This document shows, in pieces, positions 54,544 to 63,860 of a DNA stretch of 64,000 bases. A program made the position numbers and the translations under genes. How positions within the stretch are numbered: position 1 is the first letter of the stretch; the number at the start of each line of letters is the position of its first letter. The notes under the pieces were generated by a model. That model made no database searches, was not told the DNA's origin, and was given only the letters and a program-made list of their open reading frames with translations. This DNA is from Verrucomicrobiaceae bacterium (GTDB lineage: Bacteria > Verrucomicrobiota > Verrucomicrobiia > Verrucomicrobiales > Verrucomicrobiaceae): NCBI GenBank assembly GCA_947440575.1, contig CANETF010000003.1:1-64000 (forward strand), in the 5' to 3' direction.

Positions 54544-55934
54544 ACCCTTCAGATTCCGACAACCCCCTCATCACGCGCTATGCCCTCGATGACCTCTCCC
54601 CCGACGAACACCCCGTCGTCCACGAGTGGATTGAATCGCGTCCCCAGCTTCGCAATGAAGTCGCCGAAATCCAGCATCTCGCCGATACCCTGCGCACCAC
54701 CTCTCCCCTGCATGACCTCCACCTGACCTCCAGTCAACGCCGCCGTGTCTTGCAACCGCCACCCCAAAAGCCCGTTTCAAGCGCACCCCGGCTCACTTCT
54801 TCCCATCGCTCAAATAGCCACTCCTTCATGGGATCGGTGCTCCGCATCGCTGCCCTCCTGACCCTCAGTTTCGCCGCCTACTGGCTCGGCACCCAGTCCC
54901 AAGAACAGGACACACCCACCACGGTTTCCACCACCCCACCCCAAACCGAAACCACTCCACCAAAAACCCCTACCGAACACCGCATCCCAGCCGATCTCCC
55001 CCCGGCTCCTGTCGCAGTGGATTCGTCAAAGGCCATCGTCTCCACCTTACCCGAACAACCCGCCACCGCCCCGGTGCAGCCCACGCTCGCCCAAGCACCT
55101 GTCGTCCCTATCGAAGAACCTCCCAAAAACGCCTTCGCCAAATTCCCCTCCTTTGGCCTCGTCACCGCCAAAGCAAACGCTCCTTTCATCAGCGCCAGCA
55201 AGACTCCAGGCGATAGCATGGTCGTCTACCCGCGCCGCCTCCGCCAACCGATCACCCAAGCCTCCACCCAACTCGAAGCCAAACCACTCGACCCTTCAAC
55301 TTCCGGCACGACCCAAAAGGAATCCCCCGCTCGCAAAAAACCCGGACTCTACATCCACTCCTGGCGCTCCGAAGTCGCGGCTTGTCCCTGGGACTCCAAC
55401 CTCCGCCTCCTCCGCGTGAACCTCCAATTGCCCGCCGATCAGGAAGCGGTCCAAATCGGCGACTCTGACTACCCTCTCGAAATCTCCTTCGACCCCAACA
55501 ATGTCCGCCAGTTCCGCCGCCTTGGCACCCGCCACATCCCCTCCAAAGAACTCCGCAGCGCAGGCACCCAAGTCGTCTGGTATGAGTTTCAACCCAACGG
55601 CTCACCGGCCAACAGCCACGAAACCGGCAAACACATCGCCACTGTCCGTCTTCCCTCCGCTCGATTCACCACTCAAACCGTCGGTCCCTTTGACGGCAGC
55701 AGCCTGCAAGTGCTTGATCGCGGGCAAGACTGGCGCACCGCTCGCGAAGACTTCCGCTTCGAAACCGCCATGCTCGGTCTCGGCATCCTCCTCGATGGCG
55801 GTCTCCCAGGTGGCAAACTCAACCACCAACTCCTCCTCGAAGTCGCCGAAACCACCCCAAGCAAAGACCCCGAAGACAGCCGCGCACGCCTCGTCCAAGC
55901 CCTTCGCCAACTCGCCACCTGGACAGGCCGCTAA
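54540..55934 (+). CDS. Putative anti-sigma membrane protein with a VWA-less YfbK-like C-terminus
   Basis: The protein has 464 residues. The first 75 (ITRYALDDLSPDEHPVVHEW) resemble the N-terminus of anti-sigma factors; one membrane helix lies at about 100-117 (VLRIAALLTLSFAAYWLG). A Pro/Thr-rich spacer follows. From Cys282, SEVAACPWDSNLRLLRVNLQ matches the segment just before the VWA domain in YfbK-like proteins. About 30 residues on, ISFDPNNVRQFRRLGTRHI, then REDFRFETAMLGLGILL, matches the YfbK C-terminus. The VWA domain (about 170-200 residues) that normally lies between is absent. It is coupled to the ECF sigma gene, so sequestering that sigma is the likely task. Confidence 0.75.
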   Translation: MNPSDSDNPLITRYALDDLSPDEHPVVHEWIESRPQLRNEVAEIQHLADTLRTTSPLHDLHLTSSQRRRVLQPPPQKPVSSAPRLTSSHRSNSHSFMGSVLRIAALLTLSFAAYWLGTQSQEQDTPTTVSTTPPQTETTPPKTPTEHRIPADLPPAPVAVDSSKAIVSTLPEQPATAPVQPTLAQAPVVPIEEPPKNAFAKFPSFGLVTAKANAPFISASKTPGDSMVVYPRRLRQPITQASTQLEAKPLDPSTSGTTQKESPARKKPGLYIHSWRSEVAACPWDSNLRLLRVNLQLPADQEAVQIGDSDYPLEISFDPNNVRQFRRLGTRHIPSKELRSAGTQVVWYEFQPNGSPANSHETGKHIATVRLPSARFTTQTVGPFDGSSLQVLDRGQDWRTAREDFRFETAMLGLGILLDGGLPGGKLNHQLLLEVAETTPSKDPEDSRARLVQALRQLATWTGR

Positions 55935-56022
55935 GCTCCGGTCACAGCCAGACGGCTCACGCCGCATCAATTCGCTCCCTCTCGGCAACAAACGTTCCGG
56001 AACTGGGTTTACTCGACTCCTT

Positions 56023-57057
56023 ATGTCCTCTTTTCGCTCCCTTTTCACTTTCCTCTGCCTCACTCAATTCACTGTCTCACAAGCCCAAGACGCAGCCCCC
56101 ACTCCGCCCCCACCGTCTGACAACCCATTAGGCCTCTCTCCCGACGACGCTTCCGCACTCCTCGGTCAACTCCAAAAACTCGACGAAGACTTCTCGCAAT
56201 CCGAAGAGACGCTCCTCGCCAGCGCCCTCACTCGCATCCGCGCCGCCACCGCAAGTGAGTCCACTTCCGCTGAACTCTATCTCACCGCGCTCAAAATCGT
56301 CAACGCAGACCGCTCCGGCACCACACCTGCCGTCGAACCCGAAGGCTGGCGTGAAGAGCAAATCGAATGGATGAAAGAATCCGGAGCCCCCAAAGCCATC
56401 CGCATCCAACTCGCCTGGCTTGGCCTCCTCATCGAAGCCGCCCAAAAAGAAGAATCTGAACGCCCTGCACTCCTCAAAAAAGCCCGCATCATCACCAAAG
56501 AAGCCGCCACCGTCGCCCAGGAACTGGCACTACTCCCCGCAGCAGGCGCCGGTGAACGGCGAGGTGGACCCGGCAAAGAACGTGGCCCTGGCGGCAAACG
56601 CGACGCTGGTCAATTCCTCACCCAGTCCGTCATGGCCTCTGTTTTTTCCGAAGCCTACAATCTCCAAAATCACATCAAACCCCCGCAGGATTGGTCCCTC
56701 GCTCCTTTGAACCTGGACGCCGTTTACGACCGCATGCTGATCGCTGACGCTCGGGCCAACAATCCCTCCGAGCTTGCCCCCCTTTGGGATGAGCGCATCC
56801 AACTCGAAGCCGCCATCCACCGCGCTGCCATGTCCGAGGACGCCTTCAAAAAATGGGGCGAAGACACCGGTCGCGATCTCATGTGGCGCAAGCAACTCGA
56901 CCTCCTCCGCAGCAAGGTCGGTGGCCGCTCCGCCGGTCTCGAACTCATCCGCCTCTTCAAAGAGAACCCCACCCACCCCAATCTCGCCGCCTGGAAAAAA
57001 GACATCGACGGTGTCATTGCCAGCATCACCGGTCAGCCCGACCCGTCTTCACTCTGA
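56023..57057 (+). CDS. Secreted helical protein of unknown function
   Basis: I choose the ATG at 56023 (MSSFRSLFTFLCLTQFTVSQA, a signal peptide); a longer frame from 55501 would overlap the preceding gene. The 344-residue product is mostly helical with a short Gly/Arg-rich stretch (GERRGGPGKERGPGGKRD, about 179-196) and a C-terminal region FKKWGEDTGRDLMWRKQLDLL. There is no recognised domain. It lies about 90 bases after the anti-sigma gene and could belong to the same operon. Its last 9 bases overlap the convergent beta-helix gene. Confidence 0.65.
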   Translation: MSSFRSLFTFLCLTQFTVSQAQDAAPTPPPPSDNPLGLSPDDASALLGQLQKLDEDFSQSEETLLASALTRIRAATASESTSAELYLTALKIVNADRSGTTPAVEPEGWREEQIEWMKESGAPKAIRIQLAWLGLLIEAAQKEESERPALLKKARIITKEAATVAQELALLPAAGAGERRGGPGKERGPGGKRDAGQFLTQSVMASVFSEAYNLQNHIKPPQDWSLAPLNLDAVYDRMLIADARANNPSELAPLWDERIQLEAAIHRAAMSEDAFKKWGEDTGRDLMWRKQLDLLRSKVGGRSAGLELIRLFKENPTHPNLAAWKKDIDGVIASITGQPDPSSL

Positions 57058-58437
57058 CTTTTCGCCGTTCCCCAACAAGTTCCCCTGAATCAGATTCCCT
57101 TGGCCCTTTCGCTGGAAAAGAGAGACCGATCTGCCTTTGATCTCCCCCTCACGGTCGTCGCGTAACAAGTTCCCCGTGACCACGCTGTCACTCACCTCCT
57201 CCAGCCATAGCCCAACCCCATCCGAGTCCAAAACGCTGTTCTGCGACACCTGCATCCGCTTGCACCGAAGCAAATCCAAAGCCGCGCGCTTTTTCCAAAC
57301 CCCTCCGATGGCATTTCCCGTCACCACGCTGTCCTCGCAGTCCACAAAGACCAGTCCGTTGCACTCCGCGTTGTCGAATCCGTTCACCAGATAGCGCGGA
57401 TTACGGTCAAAGTTGTTGCTGCTTACCACCACGTGCGAACTGCGTTCCACCAGCACATCATGCTGGAACCCTTCCCAAAACGTATTCCCGGTGATCACCA
57501 CGCCTCGCGCATCCTTCACCTCCACATTCACCTGCACGTCACTGAAGACATTGCCCGTGATCGTGATATTCCCCTCTCTCGTGCTCGCCCGCCCTCCTCT
57601 TCGTTCCACCGAAGGATCCGCTCCCGCTCCCAAGATGCGAATGTTGGCTGAGTCAGGAGCCTTGTTCGTGTGCTGAATCGTGCACCCCGTGATCGCCACC
57701 TCCCCGATCGATCCCCCACTCGAATCCAAAAGAACGTTCGCTGTCGCTGGCCCATCCGCCGCATGATTCCCTTCAATATCGCAAGTCCCGATATGGACAT
57801 TCCGCACATTGCCCCCGCGTGACACCACACCTCCCCCTCCATTGTAACTGATGTGACTGCCCACAATGTTGGACTGATGCAGATTCACGTTGTCATAGAA
57901 CACTCCAATCCCTCGATTTTGATACAAATGACAGTCACTGATCAGCACATTCCGATTTCGCTCCGCCAAATGCACCGCATGTCGGCACAACCGCACCACC
58001 ACCCGATGCAGCGTAAACTGCATCGTCTTGGTCACCTTGACCCCATCCGCCTCCGCATGCCCGCCGACGATCTCAACACCTGACACCATCGGCGTTCGCT
58101 CTCTCTCCCACACACCCGCTTTGAAAGTCGTCGGCGCCGCAAATCCCTCGTGCGTCCCAATAAAATGCAAAGCCGGACCTGCCCCCTCCATCACCAAACG
58201 CGCCGTCCCATCGCCCGTCACCGCCACAAATCCCGTCTCTGCCAACTTCACCTCCACCGTTCGACTCAATCGATACGTTCCCCTCGGCAAATGCACATTC
58301 CCCTTCTCCCTCAGCTCGGCCTCGATCACACCCGCCGCATCCTCCTTTCCCTGCCCTAAAGCCACCCAGTCAACCTCCCCTCCCATCACGACCGAACAAC
58401 AAACGCACCAAACCACCAGAGTCTCCTTCGTAAACAT
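57049..58437 (-). CDS. Secreted right-handed beta-helix protein (pectate-lyase-like fold)
   Basis: I start at 58437 (MFTKETLVVWCVCCSVVMGGE); 58461 is possible. Larger frames overlap the sulfatase on the other strand. The 462-residue protein shows the coil pattern of parallel beta-helices with asparagine ladders (VRNVHIGTCDIEGNHAADG, VVITGNTFWEG, DSVVTGNLLRDD). The N-terminus (NVHLPRGTYRLSRTVEV) matches the pectate-lyase superfamily cap. Members bind or cut polysaccharides; catalytic residues are not evident. It diverges from the sulfatase at 58543, with which it may share a target. Confidence 0.82.
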   Translation of the reverse strand: MFTKETLVVWCVCCSVVMGGEVDWVALGQGKEDAAGVIEAELREKGNVHLPRGTYRLSRTVEVKLAETGFVAVTGDGTARLVMEGAGPALHFIGTHEGFAAPTTFKAGVWERERTPMVSGVEIVGGHAEADGVKVTKTMQFTLHRVVVRLCRHAVHLAERNRNVLISDCHLYQNRGIGVFYDNVNLHQSNIVGSHISYNGGGGVVSRGGNVRNVHIGTCDIEGNHAADGPATANVLLDSSGGSIGEVAITGCTIQHTNKAPDSANIRILGAGADPSVERRGGRASTREGNITITGNVFSDVQVNVEVKDARGVVITGNTFWEGFQHDVLVERSSHVVVSSNNFDRNPRYLVNGFDNAECNGLVFVDCEDSVVTGNAIGGVWKKRAALDLLRCKRMQVSQNSVLDSDGVGLWLEEVSDSVVTGNLLRDDREGEIKGRSVSLFQRKGQGNLIQGNLLGNGEKSE

Positions 58438-58542
58438 GCAACCACTACGACAGCCCCTATGCATTCTTTCCTTCCACCTTTTCGAAAAACCCCGCCAATT
58501 CCCGCGTTGAACAGCCACACAATCACTCCGATTCCAACCTTC

Positions 58543-60066
58543 ATGCGCTTCCTCCCCTACCTCCTCCTCCCTCTCCTCGCAGCCGCCCAGGTCCACGCCG
58601 CCCTCGAGGGCTCCCGCCCCAACATCATCCTCATCATCACCGACGACCAAGGCTTCCCTCCCGTTGGCCGCCACGGTCATCCCTGGCTCAAAACCCCTAA
58701 CCTCGACGCTCTCCATGACGCCAGCACTCGCTTCACTCGCTTCATGGTCGCCCCCACCTGCTCTCCCACCCGCTCCGCTCTCATGACCGGTCGCCATCCG
58801 GAGAAAAACGGCATCACCCACACCATCCTCGAGCGCGAGCGCATGACCCTCAATGCCACCATCCTTCCTCAAATCCTCAAAAAAGTCGGCTACACCTCCG
58901 GCCTCTTTGGAAAATGGCACCTCGGCGACGAACACGAATACCAGCCCGACCAACGCGGCTTCGACGAAACCTTCATGCACGGTGCCGGCGGCATCGGCCA
59001 AAAATACGACTGCTCCTGCGCCGACGCTCCCAACAACAAATACATGGACCCCGTCATCCGGCACAACGGCTCCTTCGTCCAAACCAAGGGCTTCTGTACC
59101 GACGTCTTCTTCACCGCCGCTCTCGGCTGGATCAAAGCAAAGGCAGACAAAAAAGAACCCTTCTTCGCCTACATCGCCACCAATGCCCCCCACGGCCCCT
59201 ACATTGCCCCAGAGAAGAATGCCAAACACTTCACCGATCTCGGCTTCGGCACTGAACAAGCCGGTTTCTACGGCATGGTTCAAAACATCGACGAAAACAT
59301 CGGCCGCCTGCAGTCCAAACTCGACGATTGGAAACTTACCGACAACACCCTCATCATCTTCATGTCCGATAACGGCATGGCCGGCGGCGGTTCAGGCACG
59401 CCCGGCAAAGATCTCTCCCCAGGACACCCCTTCTTTAACGCTGACATGAAGGGTCTCAAGGGTGCAACCGATGAAGGCAGCGTCCGGGTTCCTTTCTTCG
59501 TCCGCTGGCCCGGCAAAGTTGCCCCCAACAAGGACATCGACCGCCTCGCCGCTCACATCGATGTCCTCCCCACCCTGGCCGCACTCACTGGCGCTCCTCT
59601 GCCCGACAATCAGGTCGAAGGCCGCAGTCTCCTCCCTCTTCTGGAAGGTCAAACGACCGACTGGAAAGACCGCTACATCTTCGCTCACACTTGCCGCTGG
59701 CCCACCGGAGCCGACCCCGATAACTTCCGCGAGGTAAACTTCACCGCCCGCAATCAACGCTACCGCTATGTCGGCGCATCCAAAGCTGGCTCCCCCAAAG
59801 GCAAAAAAGCAGGAGCCTCCGCACCCGGCCAGAGCCCCGCCCTCTATGACATGCAGTCCGACCCCTCCCAGACCACCAACATCATTGCCGATCACCCCGA
59901 GATCGCTGCCGAGATGAAAGCCGCCTACGACCAATACTGGAAAGAAGCCCGCCCCCTCATGGTCAACGAATCCGCCCCCATGTCCCCCACCAAACCCTAC
60001 CACGAGTGGTTCAACAAACAAAAAGCCTCCACCGGCATCCCCAATTGGAAAGCCCCGGAACTTTAA
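58543..60066 (+). CDS. Secreted sulfatase (arylsulfatase family)
   Basis: I start at 58543 (MRFLPYLLLPLLAAAQVHAAL, a signal peptide); an upstream ATG at 58459 has no signal. The 507-residue product has NIILIITDDQGFPPVGRHGHP, the formylglycine site TCSPTRSALMTGR (Cys73), FGKWHLGDEHEYQPDQRGFDE and FMSDNGMAGGG. The family removes sulfate esters; this is the fourth sulfatase in the window. It is followed after about 105 bases by a secreted esterase, so the pair may act on the same polysaccharide. Confidence 0.93.
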   Translation: MRFLPYLLLPLLAAAQVHAALEGSRPNIILIITDDQGFPPVGRHGHPWLKTPNLDALHDASTRFTRFMVAPTCSPTRSALMTGRHPEKNGITHTILERERMTLNATILPQILKKVGYTSGLFGKWHLGDEHEYQPDQRGFDETFMHGAGGIGQKYDCSCADAPNNKYMDPVIRHNGSFVQTKGFCTDVFFTAALGWIKAKADKKEPFFAYIATNAPHGPYIAPEKNAKHFTDLGFGTEQAGFYGMVQNIDENIGRLQSKLDDWKLTDNTLIIFMSDNGMAGGGSGTPGKDLSPGHPFFNADMKGLKGATDEGSVRVPFFVRWPGKVAPNKDIDRLAAHIDVLPTLAALTGAPLPDNQVEGRSLLPLLEGQTTDWKDRYIFAHTCRWPTGADPDNFREVNFTARNQRYRYVGASKAGSPKGKKAGASAPGQSPALYDMQSDPSQTTNIIADHPEIAAEMKAAYDQYWKEARPLMVNESAPMSPTKPYHEWFNKQKASTGIPNWKAPEL

Positions 60067-60172
60067 AAAGTACCACGACTCTCCGAGGCGTGTCTCCCCT
60101 CCCCCCACCATTGAATCCTTCCGACCACCGATCACTGATTCCTGAATTACTGATCACTGATCCCTCCCGCTC

Positions 60173-61459
60173 ATGCGCCTCCTCGCCCTCCTCTCCCTCT
60201 CTACCCTAACCCTCCACGCCGCCACCCCCATCCCCTGGGACCTCACCAAACTCGACCCCGCCCCCGCCCACCGCTGGCTCGACCAAACCCACCCCATCCA
60301 CTCCCTCCTCTACACCGGCGAACCCTACCAGGACCACTCCACCGAGGTCTTCGCCTTCTACGCCTCCCCCGCCACTCTCAACGGCACCAAGCCCCCCAAA
60401 GGCGGCTTCCCCGCCGTTGTCCTCATCCACGGCGGTGGTGGCACCGCCTTCGCTGAGTGGACCCACCTCTGGGCCAAACGAGGTTACGCCGCCATCGCCA
60501 TGGACCTCTCCGGCAGCCAACCCCAAGCTCCCACCTGGATCGAACAAGACGGCCAAAAAATCCCCAAACCCTGGGGCAAAAACAGCACCCGCACCCGCCT
60601 CCCCAACGGAGGTCCCGATCACGGCCCAGCCGAAAAATTCGACTCCATTCACACCGACACCATCTCCGACGACTGGCCCTACCACGCCGTTGCCTCTGTT
60701 ATCCGCGCCCACTCCCTCATCCGCAGCTTCCCCGACGTTAACCCCGACCGCACCGCCGTCACCGGCATCAGTTGGGGCGGCTACACCACCTGCATCGTCG
60801 CCTCCGTCGACCACCGCTTCAAAGCCGCCGTCCCCGTTTACGGCTGCGGCTTCCTCCACGAAGGCGAGTCCGTCCAAAAACCTGCCATCGACAAACTCGG
60901 CGACCACCGCGCCAAATGGATCACTCACTACGATCCCTCCAACCACCTCCCGAACTGCCGCATCCCCATCCTCTTCGTCAACGGCACCAACGACGTCCAC
61001 TACGTCCTCGACAGCTACCAAAAATCCTTCGACCGCATCCCCCACGACAACAAACATATGCGCGTCACCGTCAAAATGCCCCACGGTCATCAACCCGGCT
61101 GGGCCCCCATCGAAATCGGCCTCTTCATCGACTCCCATTGCCTAGAAGGCAAACCCCTCCCCATCCCCGGTAAACCCATCATCAAAGACAGCACCATCGA
61201 ACTCCCTTGCACCCTCACCAACGGCACCCTCACCAAAGCCGAACTCCACTACACCACCGACACCAGCCTCCGCTCCGCCCGCAACTGGACCACAGTCCCA
61301 GCCACCGCAAACGCCACCACCCTCACCGGCACCGGCCCCTTCGCCATCACCGGCTACACCATCACCTCCCCCAAGCCCCCCGCCGAAGCCAACACCTGGT
61401 TCCTAACCCTCACCGACTCCCGCAACGCCACCGTCAGCACCGAGATCGTCTTCCAGTAG
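60173..61459 (+). CDS. Secreted alpha/beta hydrolase (acetylxylan-esterase/dienelactone-hydrolase-like)
   Basis: The protein has 428 residues with a signal peptide (MRLLALLSLSTLTLHAAT). VVLIHGGGGTAFAEW holds the oxyanion region, TGISWGGYTT the nucleophile Ser200, FVNGTNDVHY the acid (Asp) and KMPHGHQPGW the His. A C-terminal beta domain (about 330-428) looks like an Ig-like accessory. The family hydrolyses acetyl or other esters of carbohydrates. It follows a sulfatase in the same orientation, which suits trimming of a substituted polysaccharide. Confidence 0.85.
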   Translation: MRLLALLSLSTLTLHAATPIPWDLTKLDPAPAHRWLDQTHPIHSLLYTGEPYQDHSTEVFAFYASPATLNGTKPPKGGFPAVVLIHGGGGTAFAEWTHLWAKRGYAAIAMDLSGSQPQAPTWIEQDGQKIPKPWGKNSTRTRLPNGGPDHGPAEKFDSIHTDTISDDWPYHAVASVIRAHSLIRSFPDVNPDRTAVTGISWGGYTTCIVASVDHRFKAAVPVYGCGFLHEGESVQKPAIDKLGDHRAKWITHYDPSNHLPNCRIPILFVNGTNDVHYVLDSYQKSFDRIPHDNKHMRVTVKMPHGHQPGWAPIEIGLFIDSHCLEGKPLPIPGKPIIKDSTIELPCTLTNGTLTKAELHYTTDTSLRSARNWTTVPATANATTLTGTGPFAITGYTITSPKPPAEANTWFLTLTDSRNATVSTEIVFQ

Positions 61460-61482
61460 CACACCGCAATCCCCAAACGGCT

Positions 61483-62226
61483 CTAAAACAAACTGATCAC
61501 CCGGGTATCCCGCACTCTCTTCCCAGGTGCCACCCGCGTCAGTTTTTCAAATTGCCTCGACCAGCTACGAAACGCCTCCCTCGCTTGCCCATACGGAATA
61601 AAATCCTTGATCGGCACCACCAGCGAACTGCTCTCCTCCGTATCCGCAAACTGAAACAAAATCTCTCCAGTCTTCGCGTCCCTCAGCTTGCCTTCAATCG
61701 CCACGTTGCCCTTCAAACCGGGCGTCGGTTTCGTCAAAACCGGCTCCACAATCGGATGCACCGCCAGCCGCAACAGACTCCCCGAAATGCTGTTCCGATG
61801 CAGATCCGTAATCGCCATCTCCAACACCACACAATCCTTGTCCGGCTTCGTCAACAGCACATACCGTGGCTTCCGCGACTTCTCAAACGCCTCCACAAAC
61901 TTCCGCCGGCCATACACCGCCAACTTCCTCGCCGCCTCTTCCCGCCCCTCATCACTGCTTTCCATCTTTGACAGGGTCTTCGACTCCACCGCGAGATACT
62001 CCAGCGATATCGGCGCAATGTAGATCCCCTTCACCGGAGCCACCACCGTTCCACCACTCAATAAAAACGGCGTCTTCTTCCGCTCATTCTGCAACACCGG
62101 TTTCGCCTCCAAAAATCCAGTCAAATCCGCTGGCGCAGCCTTCAAAAATCGCGAGGAACACGATACCGAAGAAATCGAAATGCCAGTTAAGACAACAAAC
62201 AAACACTGCCGGATCCGGAAACTCAT
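61483..62226 (-). CDS. DUF3313-like lipoprotein
   Basis: I start at 62226 (MSFRIRQCLFVVLTGISISS), which leaves a lipobox SSVSC with Cys23. The product has 247 residues. Strands and a helix (TVVAPVKGIYIAPISLEYL, KDCVVLEMAITDLHRNS, LKGNVAIEGKLRDAKTGEILF) match the DUF3313 pattern. It is presumably bound to the inner leaflet of the outer membrane. The role is unknown. It is convergent with the esterase gene, with about 20 bases between them. Confidence 0.78.
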   Translation of the reverse strand: MSFRIRQCLFVVLTGISISSVSCSSRFLKAAPADLTGFLEAKPVLQNERKKTPFLLSGGTVVAPVKGIYIAPISLEYLAVESKTLSKMESSDEGREEAARKLAVYGRRKFVEAFEKSRKPRYVLLTKPDKDCVVLEMAITDLHRNSISGSLLRLAVHPIVEPVLTKPTPGLKGNVAIEGKLRDAKTGEILFQFADTEESSSLVVPIKDFIPYGQAREAFRSWSRQFEKLTRVAPGKRVRDTRVISLF

Positions 62227-62238
62227 AATGCAAATCAC

Positions 62239-62569
62239 CCCGCCGATCTACAACCAAAGCTCACTTACCCGCAACTTAAAACACCCTCACACCACATCTA
62301 ATTCTCATCACATAACGAAAGGCTAATCCTGAATGAATTTCGTTCATATCAGCCCTTGGGCCCGCTTCTCGAAGAGAGTATCGTTTGGATCCCGCAAACG
62401 CAGCAACCTCAGTGACTAGGAAGTCGCTCCACCGCTGCCCAATGACAAGCCGTCTCGAGATCCGTTTTAACCCCAAAATTCAGCATCCCTTGCTCATTTC
62501 CTTCTTTCCACCCCGTATTCCCCTCTTCACACTCCTCCCCGGCTCAAAATCTCCACCTTTACGCTTCTC
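62239..62569. other. Intergenic region with a shortened repeat copy
   Basis: About 330 bases between the lipoprotein and the symporter. The stretch 62358-62470 is a degenerate copy of the dispersed repeat, listed separately. The remainder must hold two divergent promoters; I see no convincing consensus and no gene. Confidence 0.55.
62358..62470. repeat. Palindromic dispersed repeat, copy 4 (shortened, diverged)
   Basis: CGCTTCTCGAAGAGAGTATCG lines up with the left arm of copy 1 and CTCGAGATCCGTTTTAA with its right arm. The middle shares AACCTCAGTGACTAGGAAGTC, then jumps to CCACCGCTGCCCAATGACAAG. The CCCGCTATT hairpin and about 55 bases around it have been lost by internal deletion. It is older than the other three copies, judging by its mismatches. 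Confidence 0.7.
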
Positions 62570-63823
62570 ATGACTCCCTCCTCGAACACTTCCAAACGCA
62601 ACCAGCTCTTCATCATGATGATCCTCGAGTTCTTCATCTGGGGCGCCTGGCTCCCCCTCATCTGGGGCTACATGGGCAAGGATGGCCTCAACTTCACCGA
62701 AAGCCAGACCGCCTGGGTCGGCACCGCCTTCGCCATCGCCTCCATCGTCGGCATCTTTTTCTCGTCCCAGTTCGCCGACCGCAACTTCGCCGCTGAAAAA
62801 TTCATGGCCTTCAGTCACCTCGTCGGCGGCGTCGCCATCCTCGCCATGTATTGGGCCACCAGCTTCCCTCTCTTCTTCGGCCTCATGCTCGTCCACTCCC
62901 TCTTCTACGTCCCCACCATCTCCGTCGCCAACTCCCTGGCCTTCAGCCACCTGCAAAACGCCCAAAAAGAATACGGCATCGTCCGCATGGGCGGCACCAT
63001 CGGCTGGATGCTCGCCGCATGGCCTCTCTACTTCATCCTCCAGGGCAAAGTCGGCGCTGAAGCCGTCTCCGCCTCCCGCAACATCTTCCTTGTCTCCGGC
63101 ATCTCCTCCCTCGCCCTCGCCGCCTACAGCCTCCGCCTCCCTCACACCCCGCCCAAACCCGCCCAACCCGGCGAAGGCGGCTTCGCCTGGCTCCGCGCCG
63201 TCACCTTCCTCAAAAAACCCTTCCTCCTCGTCCTCTTCATCGTCACCTTCATCGACTCCACCATCCACAACGGCTACTTCATCATGGCCGGCGGCTTCCT
63301 TGGCAGCCCATCCGTCGGCATCAAACCCGAGTGGATCATGCCCGTCATGTCCATCGGCCAGATCGCCGAAATCCTCACCATGGCCATCCTCGGCTGGTTC
63401 CTCTCCCGCCTCGGTTGGAAGACTACCATGACCCTCGGCATCCTCGGCCACGCCGCCCGCTTCGGCGTCTTCGCCTTCATGCCGGACAATCAAACCATGA
63501 TTATCGCCGTCCAGGTCCTCCACGGCATCTGCTACGCTTTCTTCTTCGCCACCCTCTACATCTTCATCGACGCCGCCTTCCCCAAAGACATCCGCTCCAG
63601 CGCCCAATCCCTCTTCAACCTCCTCATCCTCGGCCTAGGCGACCTCGCCGCCAAATGGATCTTCATCCCCCTCCAAGGCAAGCTCACCGCCGCCGATGGC
63701 ACCGTCAACTACCGCGAACTCTTCCTCTACCCCACCGGCTTCGCCCTCGTCGCCACCCTCCTCCTCGCCCTCGCCTTCTGGCCCCCCAAAGACCTCGACG
63801 CCCCGGAAACCATCTCCCACTAG
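62570..63823 (+). CDS. MFS transporter, nucleoside:H+ symporter-like
   Basis: The protein has 417 residues and about twelve membrane helices. The N-terminus LFIMMILEFFIWGAWLPLIWGYM and the segment YGIVRMGGTIGWMLAAWPLYF closely resemble the NupG/XapB nucleoside:proton symporter family; other segments (FIDSTIHNGYFIMAGGFLGS, VLHGICYAFFFATLYIFID) fit. It imports a nucleoside or, in some relatives, a sugar. The next gene is a Gfo/Idh/MocA oxidoreductase, a common neighbour of sugar transporters, so a sugar substrate is quite possible. Confidence 0.88.
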   Translation: MTPSSNTSKRNQLFIMMILEFFIWGAWLPLIWGYMGKDGLNFTESQTAWVGTAFAIASIVGIFFSSQFADRNFAAEKFMAFSHLVGGVAILAMYWATSFPLFFGLMLVHSLFYVPTISVANSLAFSHLQNAQKEYGIVRMGGTIGWMLAAWPLYFILQGKVGAEAVSASRNIFLVSGISSLALAAYSLRLPHTPPKPAQPGEGGFAWLRAVTFLKKPFLLVLFIVTFIDSTIHNGYFIMAGGFLGSPSVGIKPEWIMPVMSIGQIAEILTMAILGWFLSRLGWKTTMTLGILGHAARFGVFAFMPDNQTMIIAVQVLHGICYAFFFATLYIFIDAAFPKDIRSSAQSLFNLLILGLGDLAAKWIFIPLQGKLTAADGTVNYRELFLYPTGFALVATLLLALAFWPPKDLDAPETISH

Positions 63824-63860
63824 CACCCACCAACGAACCGCGAGCTGCGAACCGAGAACC

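Noticed and set aside
58438-59283. Longer N-terminus for the beta-helix protein
   Set aside because: It runs antisense through the sulfatase gene and has no beta-helix pattern; only the part below 58437 does.
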